A DNA stretch of 64,000 nucleotides from an uncultured Oscillospiraceae bacterium (GTDB lineage: Bacteria > Bacillota > Clostridia > Oscillospirales > Ruminococcaceae). The stretch covers positions 1-64,000 of the forward strand of contig CAJFOX010000024.1 in NCBI GenBank assembly GCA_904397845.1, given 5' to 3'. The translations under genes were made by a program, and so were the position numbers. Shown here in pieces: positions 45,708-53,571 of this stretch; position 1 is the first letter of the stretch; each line of letters starts with the position of its first letter. A model generated the notes under the pieces. That model did no database searches and had not been told where the DNA came from. It saw only the letters and a program-made list of their open reading frames with translations.

Positions 45708-46565
45708 CTAAATTAATCGCTGCCGGTAGAAAAACAGGCCAATGGCATCGGGCCCGGCGTGAGTACACATCGTTCCGCGCATCGGGCTGATCCGGACCGA
45801 AGTGCCAGGGGCGGTGCGAAGGATAGCTTCTTCCAGCCGCTTGGCTTTGGAAATGCAGTTGGAATGAGAAATAAAGGCGTCGGAGCCGGAAAAGGCATTG
45901 TTTTGGAAAAGGGCCGCCAGTTTCGCAATCCCTTTTTGGAACCCCAGTGCGCTGGAATGATGATATACCATGCCGTTTCGTACGCCGATAATGGATTTGA
46001 CGCCCGTTTTCGCCAGCAAACTTCCCTTAAAAGAAGAGAGATGATCTGCCTTGATGAAAAAGCTGATATCATCCACCAGATAATAGGTGCCGATGTGCAG
46101 CGTATCCTCGACCAGCTGTTCGACAATTTCCGAAACCGGGAGCCCGTTCTGATTCAGTTGCGCTGCGTGGAACGCCAGCATAGAAATAGCAAAAGAGGTG
46201 CCGGCGGAATCTACGATATGGACCCGGCAGCTTTTATTTTCCCTTTCGAAAAGCTCACGGGCCAAAACGGCGTTCTGGTGGGCTCCGGAAATTTTGGAGG
46301 ACATGGTGATGACGATGATGTGTTCCCGGTCGGAAAAGCGCCGGTAATAGTCCAGAAAGGTTTGAGGGCTTGGCTGGATGGATTTGGGAGCTTGTGGTGC
46401 AACTTTTAAATATTCGCAATATTTGGCTGAGTCAAAACGCTCGCTGTCTAAAACAGAGCGCCCTTCTATCTGCAGGCTGAAGGGTATTACCGTAATATCG
46501 TATTTTTTACAATACTCCAGCGAAAGGTCGGAACCAGAATCTACTAGAATTTTCATATAGCTCAT
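45708..46565 (-). CDS. DegV family fatty-acid-binding protein
   Basis: A 285-residue protein of the DegV (FakB-like) family, which binds a fatty acid and presents it to the kinase FakA for phosphorylation. Seen: the N-terminal KILVDSGSDLSLEYCKKYDI, SIQPSPQTFLDYYRRF, IVITMSSKISGAHQNAVLA with the Ser residues of the lipid-head pocket, and VDSAGTSFAIS. The C-terminal part has VRISPMRGTMCTHAGPDAIGLFF. No fakA is next to it. ATG 46565 follows GGAGG by seven bases. It has its own promoter. Confidence 0.88.
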   Translation of the reverse strand: MSYMKILVDSGSDLSLEYCKKYDITVIPFSLQIEGRSVLDSERFDSAKYCEYLKVAPQAPKSIQPSPQTFLDYYRRFSDREHIIVITMSSKISGAHQNAVLARELFERENKSCRVHIVDSAGTSFAISMLAFHAAQLNQNGLPVSEIVEQLVEDTLHIGTYYLVDDISFFIKADHLSSFKGSLLAKTGVKSIIGVRNGMVYHHSSALGFQKGIAKLAALFQNNAFSGSDAFISHSNCISKAKRLEEAILRTAPGTSVRISPMRGTMCTHAGPDAIGLFFYRQRLI

Positions 46566-46612
46566 AGGAGAACCTCCGTGATATATAGTATTAAAAACGA
46601 CTTCATAAATTT

Positions 46613-46640
46613 ATAATACCATATTTTGTGCGTTTTACAA
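46613..46640 (-). promoter_or_regulatory. Sigma-A promoter of the DegV-family gene
   Basis: On the minus strand TTGTAA (46635-46640), a 16-base spacer and TATTAT (46613-46618). Confidence 0.6.
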
Positions 46641-46762
46641 GAGCATTTACGCTTTTATCCATATTTTTAAGATAAAACGCGCTGTTTTTTTGACCGGCTT
46701 CCAACAGTGTAAACATGCAGATGAAAAACGTCTTTATTTTTTCCTTAACAGGCGGAAAATCC

Positions 46763-46799
46763 GCTTTGGCCAAAGACGAACCCCTGCTTTGGCCAAAGC
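46763..46799. repeat. Two copies of the palindrome CTTTGGCCAAAG upstream of the lysozyme gene
   Basis: The perfect palindrome CTTTGGCCAAAG occurs at 46764-46775 and 46787-46798 (the second extends to GCTTTGGCCAAAGC). Their centres are 23 bases apart, about two helix turns, and the pair sits 45-80 bases before the lysozyme start. This is the layout expected of a double operator; alternatively the two could pair as an mRNA hairpin. Confidence 0.7.
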
Positions 46800-46843
46800 A
46801 TAAAATGATACCAAATGGATTATCTGACAAAGGGGAAGATATC

Positions 46844-47653
46844 ATGCAAAATGGAATTGATGTGGCTAATGTTAACGGGGCGGTAGACTGGCAGCAGGTC
46901 AAAGCGTCGGGAATCGATTTTGCCATTATCCGCGCAGGCTGGACCCATTATGAGGGAGGGCTGACGGAAGACAAACGCTTTGCCCAGAATATGGCAGGGG
47001 CGGCCGCCGCAGGGCTGGATATCGGCGTATATGTTTATTCTTACGACCGCTCTGCAGAAGCGGCACGCATTGCTGCCGACCGGCTTCATGAACTGCTGAG
47101 ACCTTATGGAACCATCAATTATCCTGTTTGGTTCGATATAGAGGATCAATGGAACCTGACGGCGGGAAAACAGGTAAATACACAGATTTGCCAAGCCTTT
47201 CTCTCGCAGATGGAGGCGGCCGGATATTATACCGGCATTTATAGCTTTGCCAACTTTCTACAAGGGTATCTGGATATGGAGGCTCTTTCCGCTTATGATG
47301 CTTGGGTGGCGGATTACCGTGATCCGATGAAATATCCGGGCCCATATGGTATCTGGCAGTATGGTGTAGTCGGAAGCCAGGGGGTCTTCGGACGGGATTA
47401 CACGATCCGCGGGCAGGTACCGGGACTCAGTGGAAACTGCGACGTGGATTATGCGTATAAAGATTATCCGACCATTATTCGTCGAGCGGGGCTGAATCAC
47501 CTAACGCCGCTGCCCGAACCCGAGCCAGAGCCAGAACCAGAGCCTGAGCCTGAACCCGAACCCGAGTGTGAGCAACTGCGGGTTCAACTGGAAAAAGCAA
47601 AAGCGGCATTGGAGGAAATTGGCCGCATCGCTACGTCCTGGCAGGAGATGTAA
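46844..47653 (+). CDS. GH25 lysozyme (muramidase) with Pro-Glu repeat tail
   Basis: A 269-residue N,O-diacetylmuramidase of glycoside hydrolase family 25. Seen: GIDVANVNGAVDWQQVKASGIDFAIIRAGW (in pieces) with the first catalytic-pocket Asp, the Asp-x-Glu active pair in YPVWFDIEDQW, GYYTGIYSFANFLQ, and the barrel end GIWQYGVVGSQGV and NCDVDYAYKD. After the barrel come nine Pro-Glu repeats (47513-47566) and a short coiled-coil-like end (LRVQLEKAKAALEEIG). No signal peptide: ATG 46844 follows AAAGGGG, and the frame upstream to 46715 adds no export signal. A cytoplasmic muramidase without a leader is typical of phage endolysins released by a holin, which is not seen here. Confidence 0.9.
   Translation: MQNGIDVANVNGAVDWQQVKASGIDFAIIRAGWTHYEGGLTEDKRFAQNMAGAAAAGLDIGVYVYSYDRSAEAARIAADRLHELLRPYGTINYPVWFDIEDQWNLTAGKQVNTQICQAFLSQMEAAGYYTGIYSFANFLQGYLDMEALSAYDAWVADYRDPMKYPGPYGIWQYGVVGSQGVFGRDYTIRGQVPGLSGNCDVDYAYKDYPTIIRRAGLNHLTPLPEPEPEPEPEPEPEPEPECEQLRVQLEKAKAALEEIGRIATSWQEM
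47513..47566 (+). repeat. (Pro-Glu)9 coding repeat in the lysozyme gene
   Basis: Eighteen codons alternate CCN and GAR with mixed third bases, so the repeat is kept at protein level rather than by recent DNA slippage. It likely forms a rigid linker before the C-terminal helix. Confidence 0.85.
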
Positions 47654-48245
47654 AAGGATTCTTTTGCATGTTCTGACAAAAGACAGAAACTGGATGGGTG
47701 TTCGATCCTTGAGAATGGAGGCCACTGCTTTGCTGGCCAAAACGGCGGAAAAGTGGAGCATCGGAGCCATGGAGATGAGCCCGTATCAGGGAAAGTCTTT
47801 GTCTTTCCATACAATGTTATTCTTGCGGGATCTGTGGTGAAACGGCCAAACGCCCGGCACACCTGCTGGGAGAACAGCCGAAATTTGCGCTGAAAAAAGC
47901 AGCGCAGGGCGGAGAAAAAAGGGAAGATGCCAATTCCCACCAAAAAAACAGCCATACGGACCGTTTTTTCGGCGGCAGGGCTGTTTTTTGAAAAGGAAAA
48001 GGTCGTGGAAAAAGAACCTGGCCGCGCCGGGAGCGATTATCGGGCCATATATGAGGCGCAAAAGGCTTTGTCTAAAGCAGAGGTTTAGAAAATAGAAGGC
48101 CCTGAAAGCCGGGATTTGGGAAATCATCAGCAGGGCGAAAATATGGTGCAATAGAAACGGTCCGCTTGCCTTACCAGCAGGCGGGCTTTTTCGTAGAAAA
48201 GCTGTTCATAACAAGTTACGAACAAACTCCTAAATTGTGGCAAAA
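47654..48245. other. Stretch without a convincing gene between lysozyme and tRNA genes
   Basis: About 590 bases. Only short frames without good ribosome sites are seen. A terminator-like hairpin with ACAGCC/GGCTGT arms and T-run lies at 47943-47989. Composition resembles decayed coding sequence. Confidence 0.4.
47943..47989 (+). terminator. Terminator-like hairpin downstream of the lysozyme gene
   Basis: AAAAAACAGCC and GGCTGTTTTTT enclose an inner CCG-TTTTTT-CGG hairpin. It is about 290 bases after the lysozyme stop codon. Confidence 0.55.
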
Positions 48246-48279
48246 TAAAAAATCCTAGAGCCACATAAACTCTAGGATT
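48246..48279 (-). terminator. Intrinsic terminator of the tRNA-Val gene
   Basis: On the minus strand AATCCTAGAG / CTCTAGGATT with a 9-base loop, followed by TTTTATTTT. Confidence 0.88.
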
Positions 48280-48283
48280 CTTC

Positions 48284-48360
48284 TGGTGGACACGCCGGGG
48301 CTCGAACCCGGGACCTCCTGCGTGTGAAGCAGGCACTCTAACCAGCTGAGCTACGCCTCC
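48284..48360 (-). tRNA. tRNA-Val (anticodon CAC)
   Basis: 77 bases including encoded CCA. The D arm, anticodon stem CCTGC/GCAGG with loop TTCACAC (anticodon CAC, reading GUG), variable loop AGGTC and T arm CCGGG-TTCGAGC-CCCGG are all normal. The acceptor stem is GGAGGCG against CGTGTCC, which leaves a G4-G69 mismatch and a G5-U68 wobble. Either it is a tolerated irregularity or the gene is damaged. Confidence 0.85.
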
Positions 48361-48383
48361 GGAAATGGAGGGTTCGGTAATGG

Positions 48384-48420
48384 AAAAACCTACGAATACC
48401 CATCTGATACCGCAGGTTTT
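48384..48420 (-). terminator. Hairpin with T-run between the two tRNA genes
   Basis: On the minus strand AAAACCTGCG and CGTAGGTTTTT form a 10-bp stem with one G-U pair, directly after the CCA of tRNA-Ala. It could end or split the tRNA-Ala transcript. Confidence 0.6.
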
Positions 48421-48495
48421 GGTGGAGACGATGAGACTCGAACTCACGACTTCCACACTGCCAGTGTGACACTCTACCAACTGAGTTACGCCCCC
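48420..48495 (-). tRNA. tRNA-Ala (anticodon GGC)
   Basis: 76 bases including encoded CCA. The anticodon loop CTGGCAG gives anticodon GGC (reading GCC). The acceptor stem GGGGGCG / CGTCTCC contains the G3-U70 wobble, the main identity element for alanyl-tRNA synthetase. D and T arms pair normally. Confidence 0.93.
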
Positions 48496-48516
48496 ATAAT
48501 TGCTATTGCGGAATCT

Positions 48517-48545
48517 ATAATATCATATTTTTCGTCCAGATGCAA
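48517..48545 (-). promoter_or_regulatory. Sigma-A promoter of the tRNA genes
   Basis: On the minus strand TTGCAT (48540-48545), 17 bases, TATTAT (48517-48522), about 22 bases before the tRNA-Ala gene. Confidence 0.7.
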
Positions 48546-48566
48546 GTGTTTTTTTGGGTTTTTTAA

Positions 48567-48901
48567 AAATACCCATCCAAAAGGCTCTTTTATGGAATGA
48601 GGCGGGAGTACGCCAACGCTATGTATCACAGCTACCAGGAAAAACTGCGAAAACAGAGGGAAGGGATTTCCTCACCCCCCGCCTATCTGGGGGGTGAGGC
48701 CAGTACAGGACCCGGACGGAAGCGATCTCAAAAAGCCAGTTGGAAACCGCATCAAAACATGGAAGCTTGTACCTTCTTACTATCGGTGCAAGAAGGACAA
48801 GGAGAGGTGTGGTTTATGATAAAAAGGTCATGCTGTATGTGAGCCGGCAACTTGGACACAACCGGATTTCGATCATTGCCGGACACTATCTGGAACAATA
48901 G
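48567..48901 (+). pseudogene. Remnant of a tyrosine recombinase/integrase C-terminus, frameshifted
   Basis: Two reading frames carry parts of one protein. The first (from about 48588) reads YGMRREYANAMYHSYQEKL, matching box II HxxR of integrases with Tyr in place of His. The second (up to the stop at 48899-48901) reads KKVMLYVSRQLGHNRISI and then IAGHYLEQ, with the typical LGH motif and the nucleophile tyrosine in HYL. At least one frameshift separates them and the N-terminal two thirds are missing. It lies directly beside the tRNA-Ala gene, where such elements usually integrate. The family reading is by motif recognition only. Confidence 0.72.
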
Positions 48902-49138
48902 GGAAAACAGAGCTTATGGGAGCCAAACGGCTGTATTGAGAGAAAAGCGGGCTGCCAAGACAAATAACCTTCTGCAAAACCGCCGGAACGCCTTCCAAAC
49001 AGGCGGAGCCGGAAATAGGATATTCCCCTTTCCTTCTGCGGCCTGCACGGGGTACGCCATATCCGGGCATAAGGCCATTCCCGGTTGTTTTCCGCCTCGT
49101 TTTCCTGCATATTTCATTGGGAAAGCGAGGTGATTTGA
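48902..49138. other. Sequence between the integrase and resolvase remnants
   Basis: About 240 bases with no open frame supported by a ribosome site. Probably a degraded part of the same mobile element. Confidence 0.35.
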
Positions 49139-49384
<246 letters not shown>

Positions 49385-49432
49385 TGGTTTTTTGCAAGGG
49401 CATCATAGCGGCTTTAGAACGAAGACGCGTTT

Positions 49433-50386
49433 TTAGTCTAATTGGCCGAAGGCCACCAGCGCCTTGTTTTTTAAGATAGACAGTGAAGAGGTCTGATACA
49501 GCACCACGCCGTCAAATTCGGCGGTATAACGGGAAAGAACCCTGTCCCGATGGTCGCGGATTTCACCCAGCAGCGCCCCTTTTTTTACTTTATCGCCCGG
49601 CCGGAAACAGGGATACCAGCAGCCGGTATCGTTGGATTCGTAATATTTGGTTACAGCGATCTCCACCGGCTTGGGGGCGGGAGCCACCTCGCTGTTTAGG
49701 ATTCCCAGCGTCTTCAGCACAGCGCGTACGTCTCTTTTATCGGCATCGGTTTCCTCTTGGCTCCAAAACCCGTTTCCGCCCCGTTCCAGTAAGATGGAGG
49801 GCAGACCGTGGAGTACCGCTGAGCTGTACTCCCCATTTGTGGCGGTCGACCGGACAATATAGCTCACACTGCAAGCCAGCGCCATCTGGCGGGAAGCCTC
49901 CTCCATTTCAGAGCCGCCCATGACAGAGAAGAAGATCAAAGGTTTCATTTCCTCGTCAATCCCGCCGGAGTGCAGGTCGATGTTATAATCACACGCCTCG
50001 TGAAAATCCTTGGTGATAGCCCAGGCGAGCCGATCCCCCGCCGTCCCGTTGGGGTTGCCGGGAAACAGGCGGTTCAGATTTTTCCCGTCCTCCGGGATGT
50101 GGGATCCTTTTTTCGCCAGGAAACCGCTGTAATTGGCCATCGGAACGATAACCAAGCCGCCGGAAATATCTTCTGGCCGCAGTTCGTTGGATAGCTGGAT
50201 GGCGGCTGCGATACCCGGGTACTCATCTGGGTGGACGCCGGCAGTCAACAGCAGCACCTTTCCCTCACCGGTTCCGTTGATCAGTGTCACCGGTATGACC
50301 ATATCGGTCCCCTCAACGGAATAAAAGCCGTGAACTTTTTGCCCGGCCTGTGCTTCTAATGCACCGATTTTAAGGATTTTTTTCAT
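49433..50386 (-). CDS. Succinylglutamate desuccinylase/aspartoacylase family protein (M14-like)
   Basis: A 317-residue zinc-dependent deacylase. Seen: LLLTAGVHPDEYPGIAAAIQL with the His-x-x-Glu metal pair, GKNLNRLFPGNPNGTAGDRLAW (in pieces), the third ligand in YNIDLHSGGIDEEMKP, LHGLPSILLERGGNG with the catalytic Glu, and a C-terminal beta domain with CFRPGDKVKKGALLGEI. The substrate is unknown; N-acylated amino acids or peptides are likely. ATG 50386 follows AAAGGGG with 9-base spacing. It is separated from pepA by that gene's terminator. Confidence 0.88.
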   Translation of the reverse strand: MKKILKIGALEAQAGQKVHGFYSVEGTDMVIPVTLINGTGEGKVLLLTAGVHPDEYPGIAAAIQLSNELRPEDISGGLVIVPMANYSGFLAKKGSHIPEDGKNLNRLFPGNPNGTAGDRLAWAITKDFHEACDYNIDLHSGGIDEEMKPLIFFSVMGGSEMEEASRQMALACSVSYIVRSTATNGEYSSAVLHGLPSILLERGGNGFWSQEETDADKRDVRAVLKTLGILNSEVAPAPKPVEIAVTKYYESNDTGCWYPCFRPGDKVKKGALLGEIRDHRDRVLSRYTAEFDGVVLYQTSSLSILKNKALVAFGQLD

Positions 50387-50436
50387 GCAGAAATACCCCT
50401 TTCCATTTTTAAGTTAGCTTAAACTTACCATATGCG

Positions 50437-50470
50437 ATTTTTTCAGGGAGCCGGTCAAGCTCCCTGAAAA
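50437..50470 (-). terminator. Intrinsic terminator after pepA
   Basis: On the minus strand TTTTCAGGGAGC / GCTCCCTGAAAAAA with a 7-base loop. Confidence 0.82.
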
Positions 50471-50474
50471 GCAG

Positions 50475-51893
50475 CTATTTTTCGCAATTTTTCGCTGTAT
50501 GGTACAACAGGCGGACGCCTACGCCAGTTGCGCCGAAAGAGCAGGTGGTATTGCCGTCCGTATAGCTGGTCCCGGCAATATCCAGGTGCAGCCAGGGCAG
50601 CCCTTCCGCAAATTTCTGAATAAACATGCCACCGCAGATCGTACCGGCGGCGCGGCCGCTGCTGTTGCGCATATCCGCGATTTTGGAATCCAGCGCTTTG
50701 CCAAGCACATCGTCTACGGGAAGCCGCCATACCTTTTCACAGGAAGGCCCAGCCGCCCTTTGGACTTTTTCCCAAAGCGCGTCGCTGTCACTGACGACAG
50801 CAGTGATTTCATTGCCCAAAGCGGTAATCGCCGCGCCGGTCAGAGTGGCCACGTCGATGATATGGGTCGCCTTCTGTTCCCGGATGGCAAAAGTCACTGC
50901 GTCGGCCAGCGTAACGCGGCCCTCCGCGTCGGTGTTGTTGATTTCGATGGTTTTGCCTGCCATGGAATCAATGATATCGCCGGGGTGATAGGCATGCGCC
51001 GAGAGAATGTTCTCGCAGGCAGCTACTACTGCAGTGACATTGACCTTCCGTCTCATTTTGGCAATGGCGCTGATCGCGCCGATGACAGCTCCGGCGCCGC
51101 CCATGTCGGTATGCATTGTTTCCATACCGGTGGAAGGCTTCAGGGAATAGCCGCCGCTGTCATAGCAAAGGCCTTTGCCGACCAGTCCCAAAACTTCCGG
51201 ACTTTCCGGGTTGCCATAATAGGACATGGCGATCACCTTTGGCTCCCGGTCACTTCCGCGGGCAACTTCCAAAAAGGCTTTCATGCCCAGCTTTTTGATT
51301 TCGGCGAGATCATAGATCTTCACATCGAACCCGCTGTCCGCGCCGGCCAGCAGCGCCTCGGTGGCCAGCTGTGCCGGGGTCATGACGTTGGACGGCTCGT
51401 TGACCAGGCGGCGGGTATTCCGCACGGCCTCTCCCAATGCGATCCCTTCTTTGGCCTGCGATTCCTCCACGCCATAGAAAACATAGGAAACTTCGTCTGC
51501 TTTTTCTGATTTATGCGCGTCAAAACCGTCGTCCGCCAACAGCACAGCTTCGACACATTTATCGGCAAAATCCGGATGGACCAAAATTCCTACCGTTCCG
51601 GGCTTTTGCTTTTTCGCCTCTTTTACCGCGCCAGCGAAAGCGGCCTCTACTGATTTGGGTGTCGCTTTTTCGCCCAAACCCGCCAAAACGCAAGTAACCA
51701 GCTTTCCTTCGTGGAACAGGTTTGCCGAGAAAAGCTGGCCTTCTTTTCCGCTAAAGCGTTTTTCATCTACAGCGGCCAGTAGCTCGCAGACAATACAACC
51801 CTTTTTTTCCTCTTTTTTACCGGAAACAACCGCGCCAATATAGGCGTCGCATGCACCGATACCCGGAAAATCTTTTACAAACGAATATTTCAT
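50475..51893 (-). CDS. pepA: Leucyl aminopeptidase (M17 family)
   Basis: A 472-residue cytosolic aminopeptidase with two metal ions. Seen: a variable N-terminal domain, then the catalytic domain with VGKGLCYDSGGYSLKPSTGMETMHTDMGGAGAV (in pieces), giving the Lys and Asp metal ligands, and the family signature NNTDAEGRVTLADAV with the Asp-Glu pair and catalytic Arg. DVATLTGAAITALG follows, and it ends in LDIAGTSYTDG. ATG 51893 is chosen because AAAGGACGG precedes it; the frame is open 21 codons upstream into the promoter region. Confidence 0.94.
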   Translation of the reverse strand: MKYSFVKDFPGIGACDAYIGAVVSGKKEEKKGCIVCELLAAVDEKRFSGKEGQLFSANLFHEGKLVTCVLAGLGEKATPKSVEAAFAGAVKEAKKQKPGTVGILVHPDFADKCVEAVLLADDGFDAHKSEKADEVSYVFYGVEESQAKEGIALGEAVRNTRRLVNEPSNVMTPAQLATEALLAGADSGFDVKIYDLAEIKKLGMKAFLEVARGSDREPKVIAMSYYGNPESPEVLGLVGKGLCYDSGGYSLKPSTGMETMHTDMGGAGAVIGAISAIAKMRRKVNVTAVVAACENILSAHAYHPGDIIDSMAGKTIEINNTDAEGRVTLADAVTFAIREQKATHIIDVATLTGAAITALGNEITAVVSDSDALWEKVQRAAGPSCEKVWRLPVDDVLGKALDSKIADMRNSSGRAAGTICGGMFIQKFAEGLPWLHLDIAGTSYTDGNTTCSFGATGVGVRLLYHTAKNCEK

Positions 51894-51927
51894 ATTGCAC
51901 CGTCCTTTCAAAATATTTCTAATACGT

Positions 51928-51936
51928 ATTATAACA
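51928..51936 (-). promoter_or_regulatory. Extended -10 promoter of pepA
   Basis: On the minus strand a perfect TATAAT (51928-51933) preceded by TGT. The -35 region is poor. Confidence 0.45.
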
Positions 51937-52043
51937 TACGTCCGCGAAAATACCATAGGTTTTTACTTAAAATCTGGAAAACATTTTCAGGGGGAGGAAG
52001 CCCAGCGTATATTTTCAAGTCCAAAAGCGCTGTACATAAAAAT

Positions 52044-52065
52044 GCCCCGGCAGGCCTGCCGGGGC
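52044..52065 (-). terminator. Palindromic terminator after the GT4 glycosyltransferase gene
   Basis: A 22-base perfect palindrome, GCCCCGGCAGG and its mirror, followed on the minus strand by ATTTTT. A second, imperfect hairpin lies at 52085-52112. Confidence 0.65.
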
Positions 52066-52126
52066 GGTGCGGGATTGTTTTTGAGCATATGCCGCAAGCC
52101 GCATGTGCTTTGTGAAAAAATCCCTG

Positions 52127-53317
52127 CTATTTTTCTTTGGAATTGGGTGCATTAGCCATTGCTTTGCGGTAAACATTATAAGTATAGTTCGCCAGCGCTT
52201 CTGCGCCGGAGCGTTTGACCGATTCGATGACGGAAGCTTTGAGAATGCTTAACTGTTCCGGAGAAAGATTCTTTATCCGGCGCAGTTCGGCGGCCATCTC
52301 CTCGGGGGAATTAAAAATATAGCCGTTTACGCCGTTTCGTACCTGGTCTACGTTTTCGTTCAAAGCGTCGTACCGGCGCAGTACAGGCAGGCCGGTGGCC
52401 ATGCCTTCCAGCATCGAGATAGAGTTTGTATCAGACAGGGATGCGGTCACATATACGTCGCAGGAAGCATAATAGGGAGGCATTTGGTCGTGTGGAACCG
52501 CACCGGTGAAAATGACCATAGAATCGATTCCCAGATCCTTTGCCTGCTGTTCCAGCTCTCCCTGAACCGGGCCGCCGCCGATGATGCAGAGCATAATCTT
52601 ATCCTCCGGCGTGATAGTACGCGCCCAATAGTCCAGCAGCACATCCACGCATTTTTCGTGCCCCAGCCGCCCGACAAAGCAGGCAACCATCACGTCGTCG
52701 GGAATATGGTAACGGCGGCGGAAAGCGGACTTGTTTTCCGCTGAGATCCGGTCGGGGCTGAAATCATCCAGCTCTACCGCGTTGGGGATGACGTTAACGG
52801 CTTTCTTTACACCGATTTGCTGGAAATATTCCTGGCATTTGGGCGAAGGGCCGGTCAATTCAGTAGCGGCGTTGCCCAGCAGGCGAAAATAGTCATGGCT
52901 GATCTTTTTGGCGACCCGAAGCAAATGACGAGGCGCCACATAATATAAATAATCGTCGTACATCGTATGTAAAGTATAGACCAGCGGGACATGCAGCTGC
53001 TTAGCTGCGAAAATGCCGGAAAGGCCGATCCCGAATTCGTTATGAATGTGGATGATGTCCGGACGAAAATCCTGCACCAGTTTCAGCCGGCGCCGGCTAA
53101 AGGGGGAAGCCACGCCATATCCATAGAAACGTTTGCTCTTGATGGCAGGGCAATGGAGAATTCCATCCTTGACATAATGCTGGCGGGTTTGGTAATCCGC
53201 AGTGACAACCAGAACCTCGTGTCCCTGCTGCAAAAGCCCGTCTCGCAGGATTTTTACATGGGTTACGACTCCGTTGATATGGGGCAGATACGTTTCGGTA
53301 AATAATGCGATTCTCAT
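52127..53317 (-). CDS. GT4 family glycosyltransferase, probably diacylglycerol glucosyltransferase-like
   Basis: A 396-residue GT-B fold glycosyltransferase. Seen: MRIALFTETYLPHINGVVTHVKILRDGLLQQGHEV (in pieces), RPDIIHIHNEFGIG, IPNAVELDDFSP, the GT4 nucleotide-binding VACFVGRLGHEKCVDVLLD, and the C-terminal ESSxxE-like site SLSDTNSISMLEGMATGLPVL, which has Asp-Thr-Asn-Ser where plain members often have SxxEG(F/L). The N-terminal pattern resembles 1,2-diacylglycerol 3-glucosyltransferases that make membrane glycolipids. The acceptor is not proved. ATG 53317 follows GGAGG by six bases. A leader of about 150 bases precedes it. Confidence 0.87.
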   Translation of the reverse strand: MRIALFTETYLPHINGVVTHVKILRDGLLQQGHEVLVVTADYQTRQHYVKDGILHCPAIKSKRFYGYGVASPFSRRRLKLVQDFRPDIIHIHNEFGIGLSGIFAAKQLHVPLVYTLHTMYDDYLYYVAPRHLLRVAKKISHDYFRLLGNAATELTGPSPKCQEYFQQIGVKKAVNVIPNAVELDDFSPDRISAENKSAFRRRYHIPDDVMVACFVGRLGHEKCVDVLLDYWARTITPEDKIMLCIIGGGPVQGELEQQAKDLGIDSMVIFTGAVPHDQMPPYYASCDVYVTASLSDTNSISMLEGMATGLPVLRRYDALNENVDQVRNGVNGYIFNSPEEMAAELRRIKNLSPEQLSILKASVIESVKRSGAEALANYTYNVYRKAMANAPNSKEK

Positions 53318-53476
53318 AACCGTCCTCCGATATGGTAAATATCGATTTGCAAAAGGCCTTTTGAACATGTTTGCGCTTGCCGCAGCGCGCCAATCGAGTG
53401 CGTAAAGCCTGTGCCTCATGCAGTACACAATCTCCCAGGTGCCGGGAATCTTTGTTCCCGGCGACTCTGTGAAATT
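53318..53476 (-). other. Leader of the glycosyltransferase gene with a strong stem-loop
   Basis: Between the promoter and start codon the minus strand carries a perfect 8-bp stem GCCGGGAA / TTCCCGGC (53441-53462) with a 6-base loop. No T-box or known riboswitch consensus was recognised and no gene is seen. Confidence 0.45.
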
Positions 53477-53485
53477 ATTATACCA
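53477..53485 (-). promoter_or_regulatory. Extended -10 promoter of the glycosyltransferase gene
   Basis: On the minus strand TATAAT (53477-53482) with TGG directly before it; the -35 is weak (TTTTTA at 17 bases). Confidence 0.45.
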
Positions 53486-53571
53486 TATTCTTTACTCATT
53501 AAAAAGAGTTAGGCCGCCGAAAAACTTCAAATAAGCCGGGATTTCTTAGAATTTGTTTTACAGAAAGTTTA

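Noticed and set aside
45597..45712. A basic short frame ending KKKKSLRKALLGKMI, and a 14-codon frame behind AAAGGAGG, on the plus strand downstream of the DegV gene.
   Set aside because: The basic residues come from the A-rich arm of the DegV terminator; neither frame has a family match or length to support it.
47513..47566. The short tandem repeat in the lysozyme gene considered as a CRISPR or other DNA repeat.
   Set aside because: It is in frame, codes strictly for Pro-Glu and has no spacers. No CRISPR array is present anywhere in the window.
47927..48088. A 53-codon frame with plausible composition (MPIPTKKTAIRT...SKAEV) after the lysozyme gene.
   Set aside because: It contains the terminator-like hairpin at 47943-47989, and its ribosome site directly abuts the ATG; no family is recognised.
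52044..52065. The 22-base GC palindrome considered as an operator.
   Set aside because: It lies downstream of the glycosyltransferase gene, not upstream of a gene, and is followed by a T-run on that strand, so a terminator is the simpler reading.
53441..53462. The stem-loop before the glycosyltransferase considered as a T-box.
   Set aside because: No T-box sequence, specifier loop or terminator/antiterminator pair is visible.
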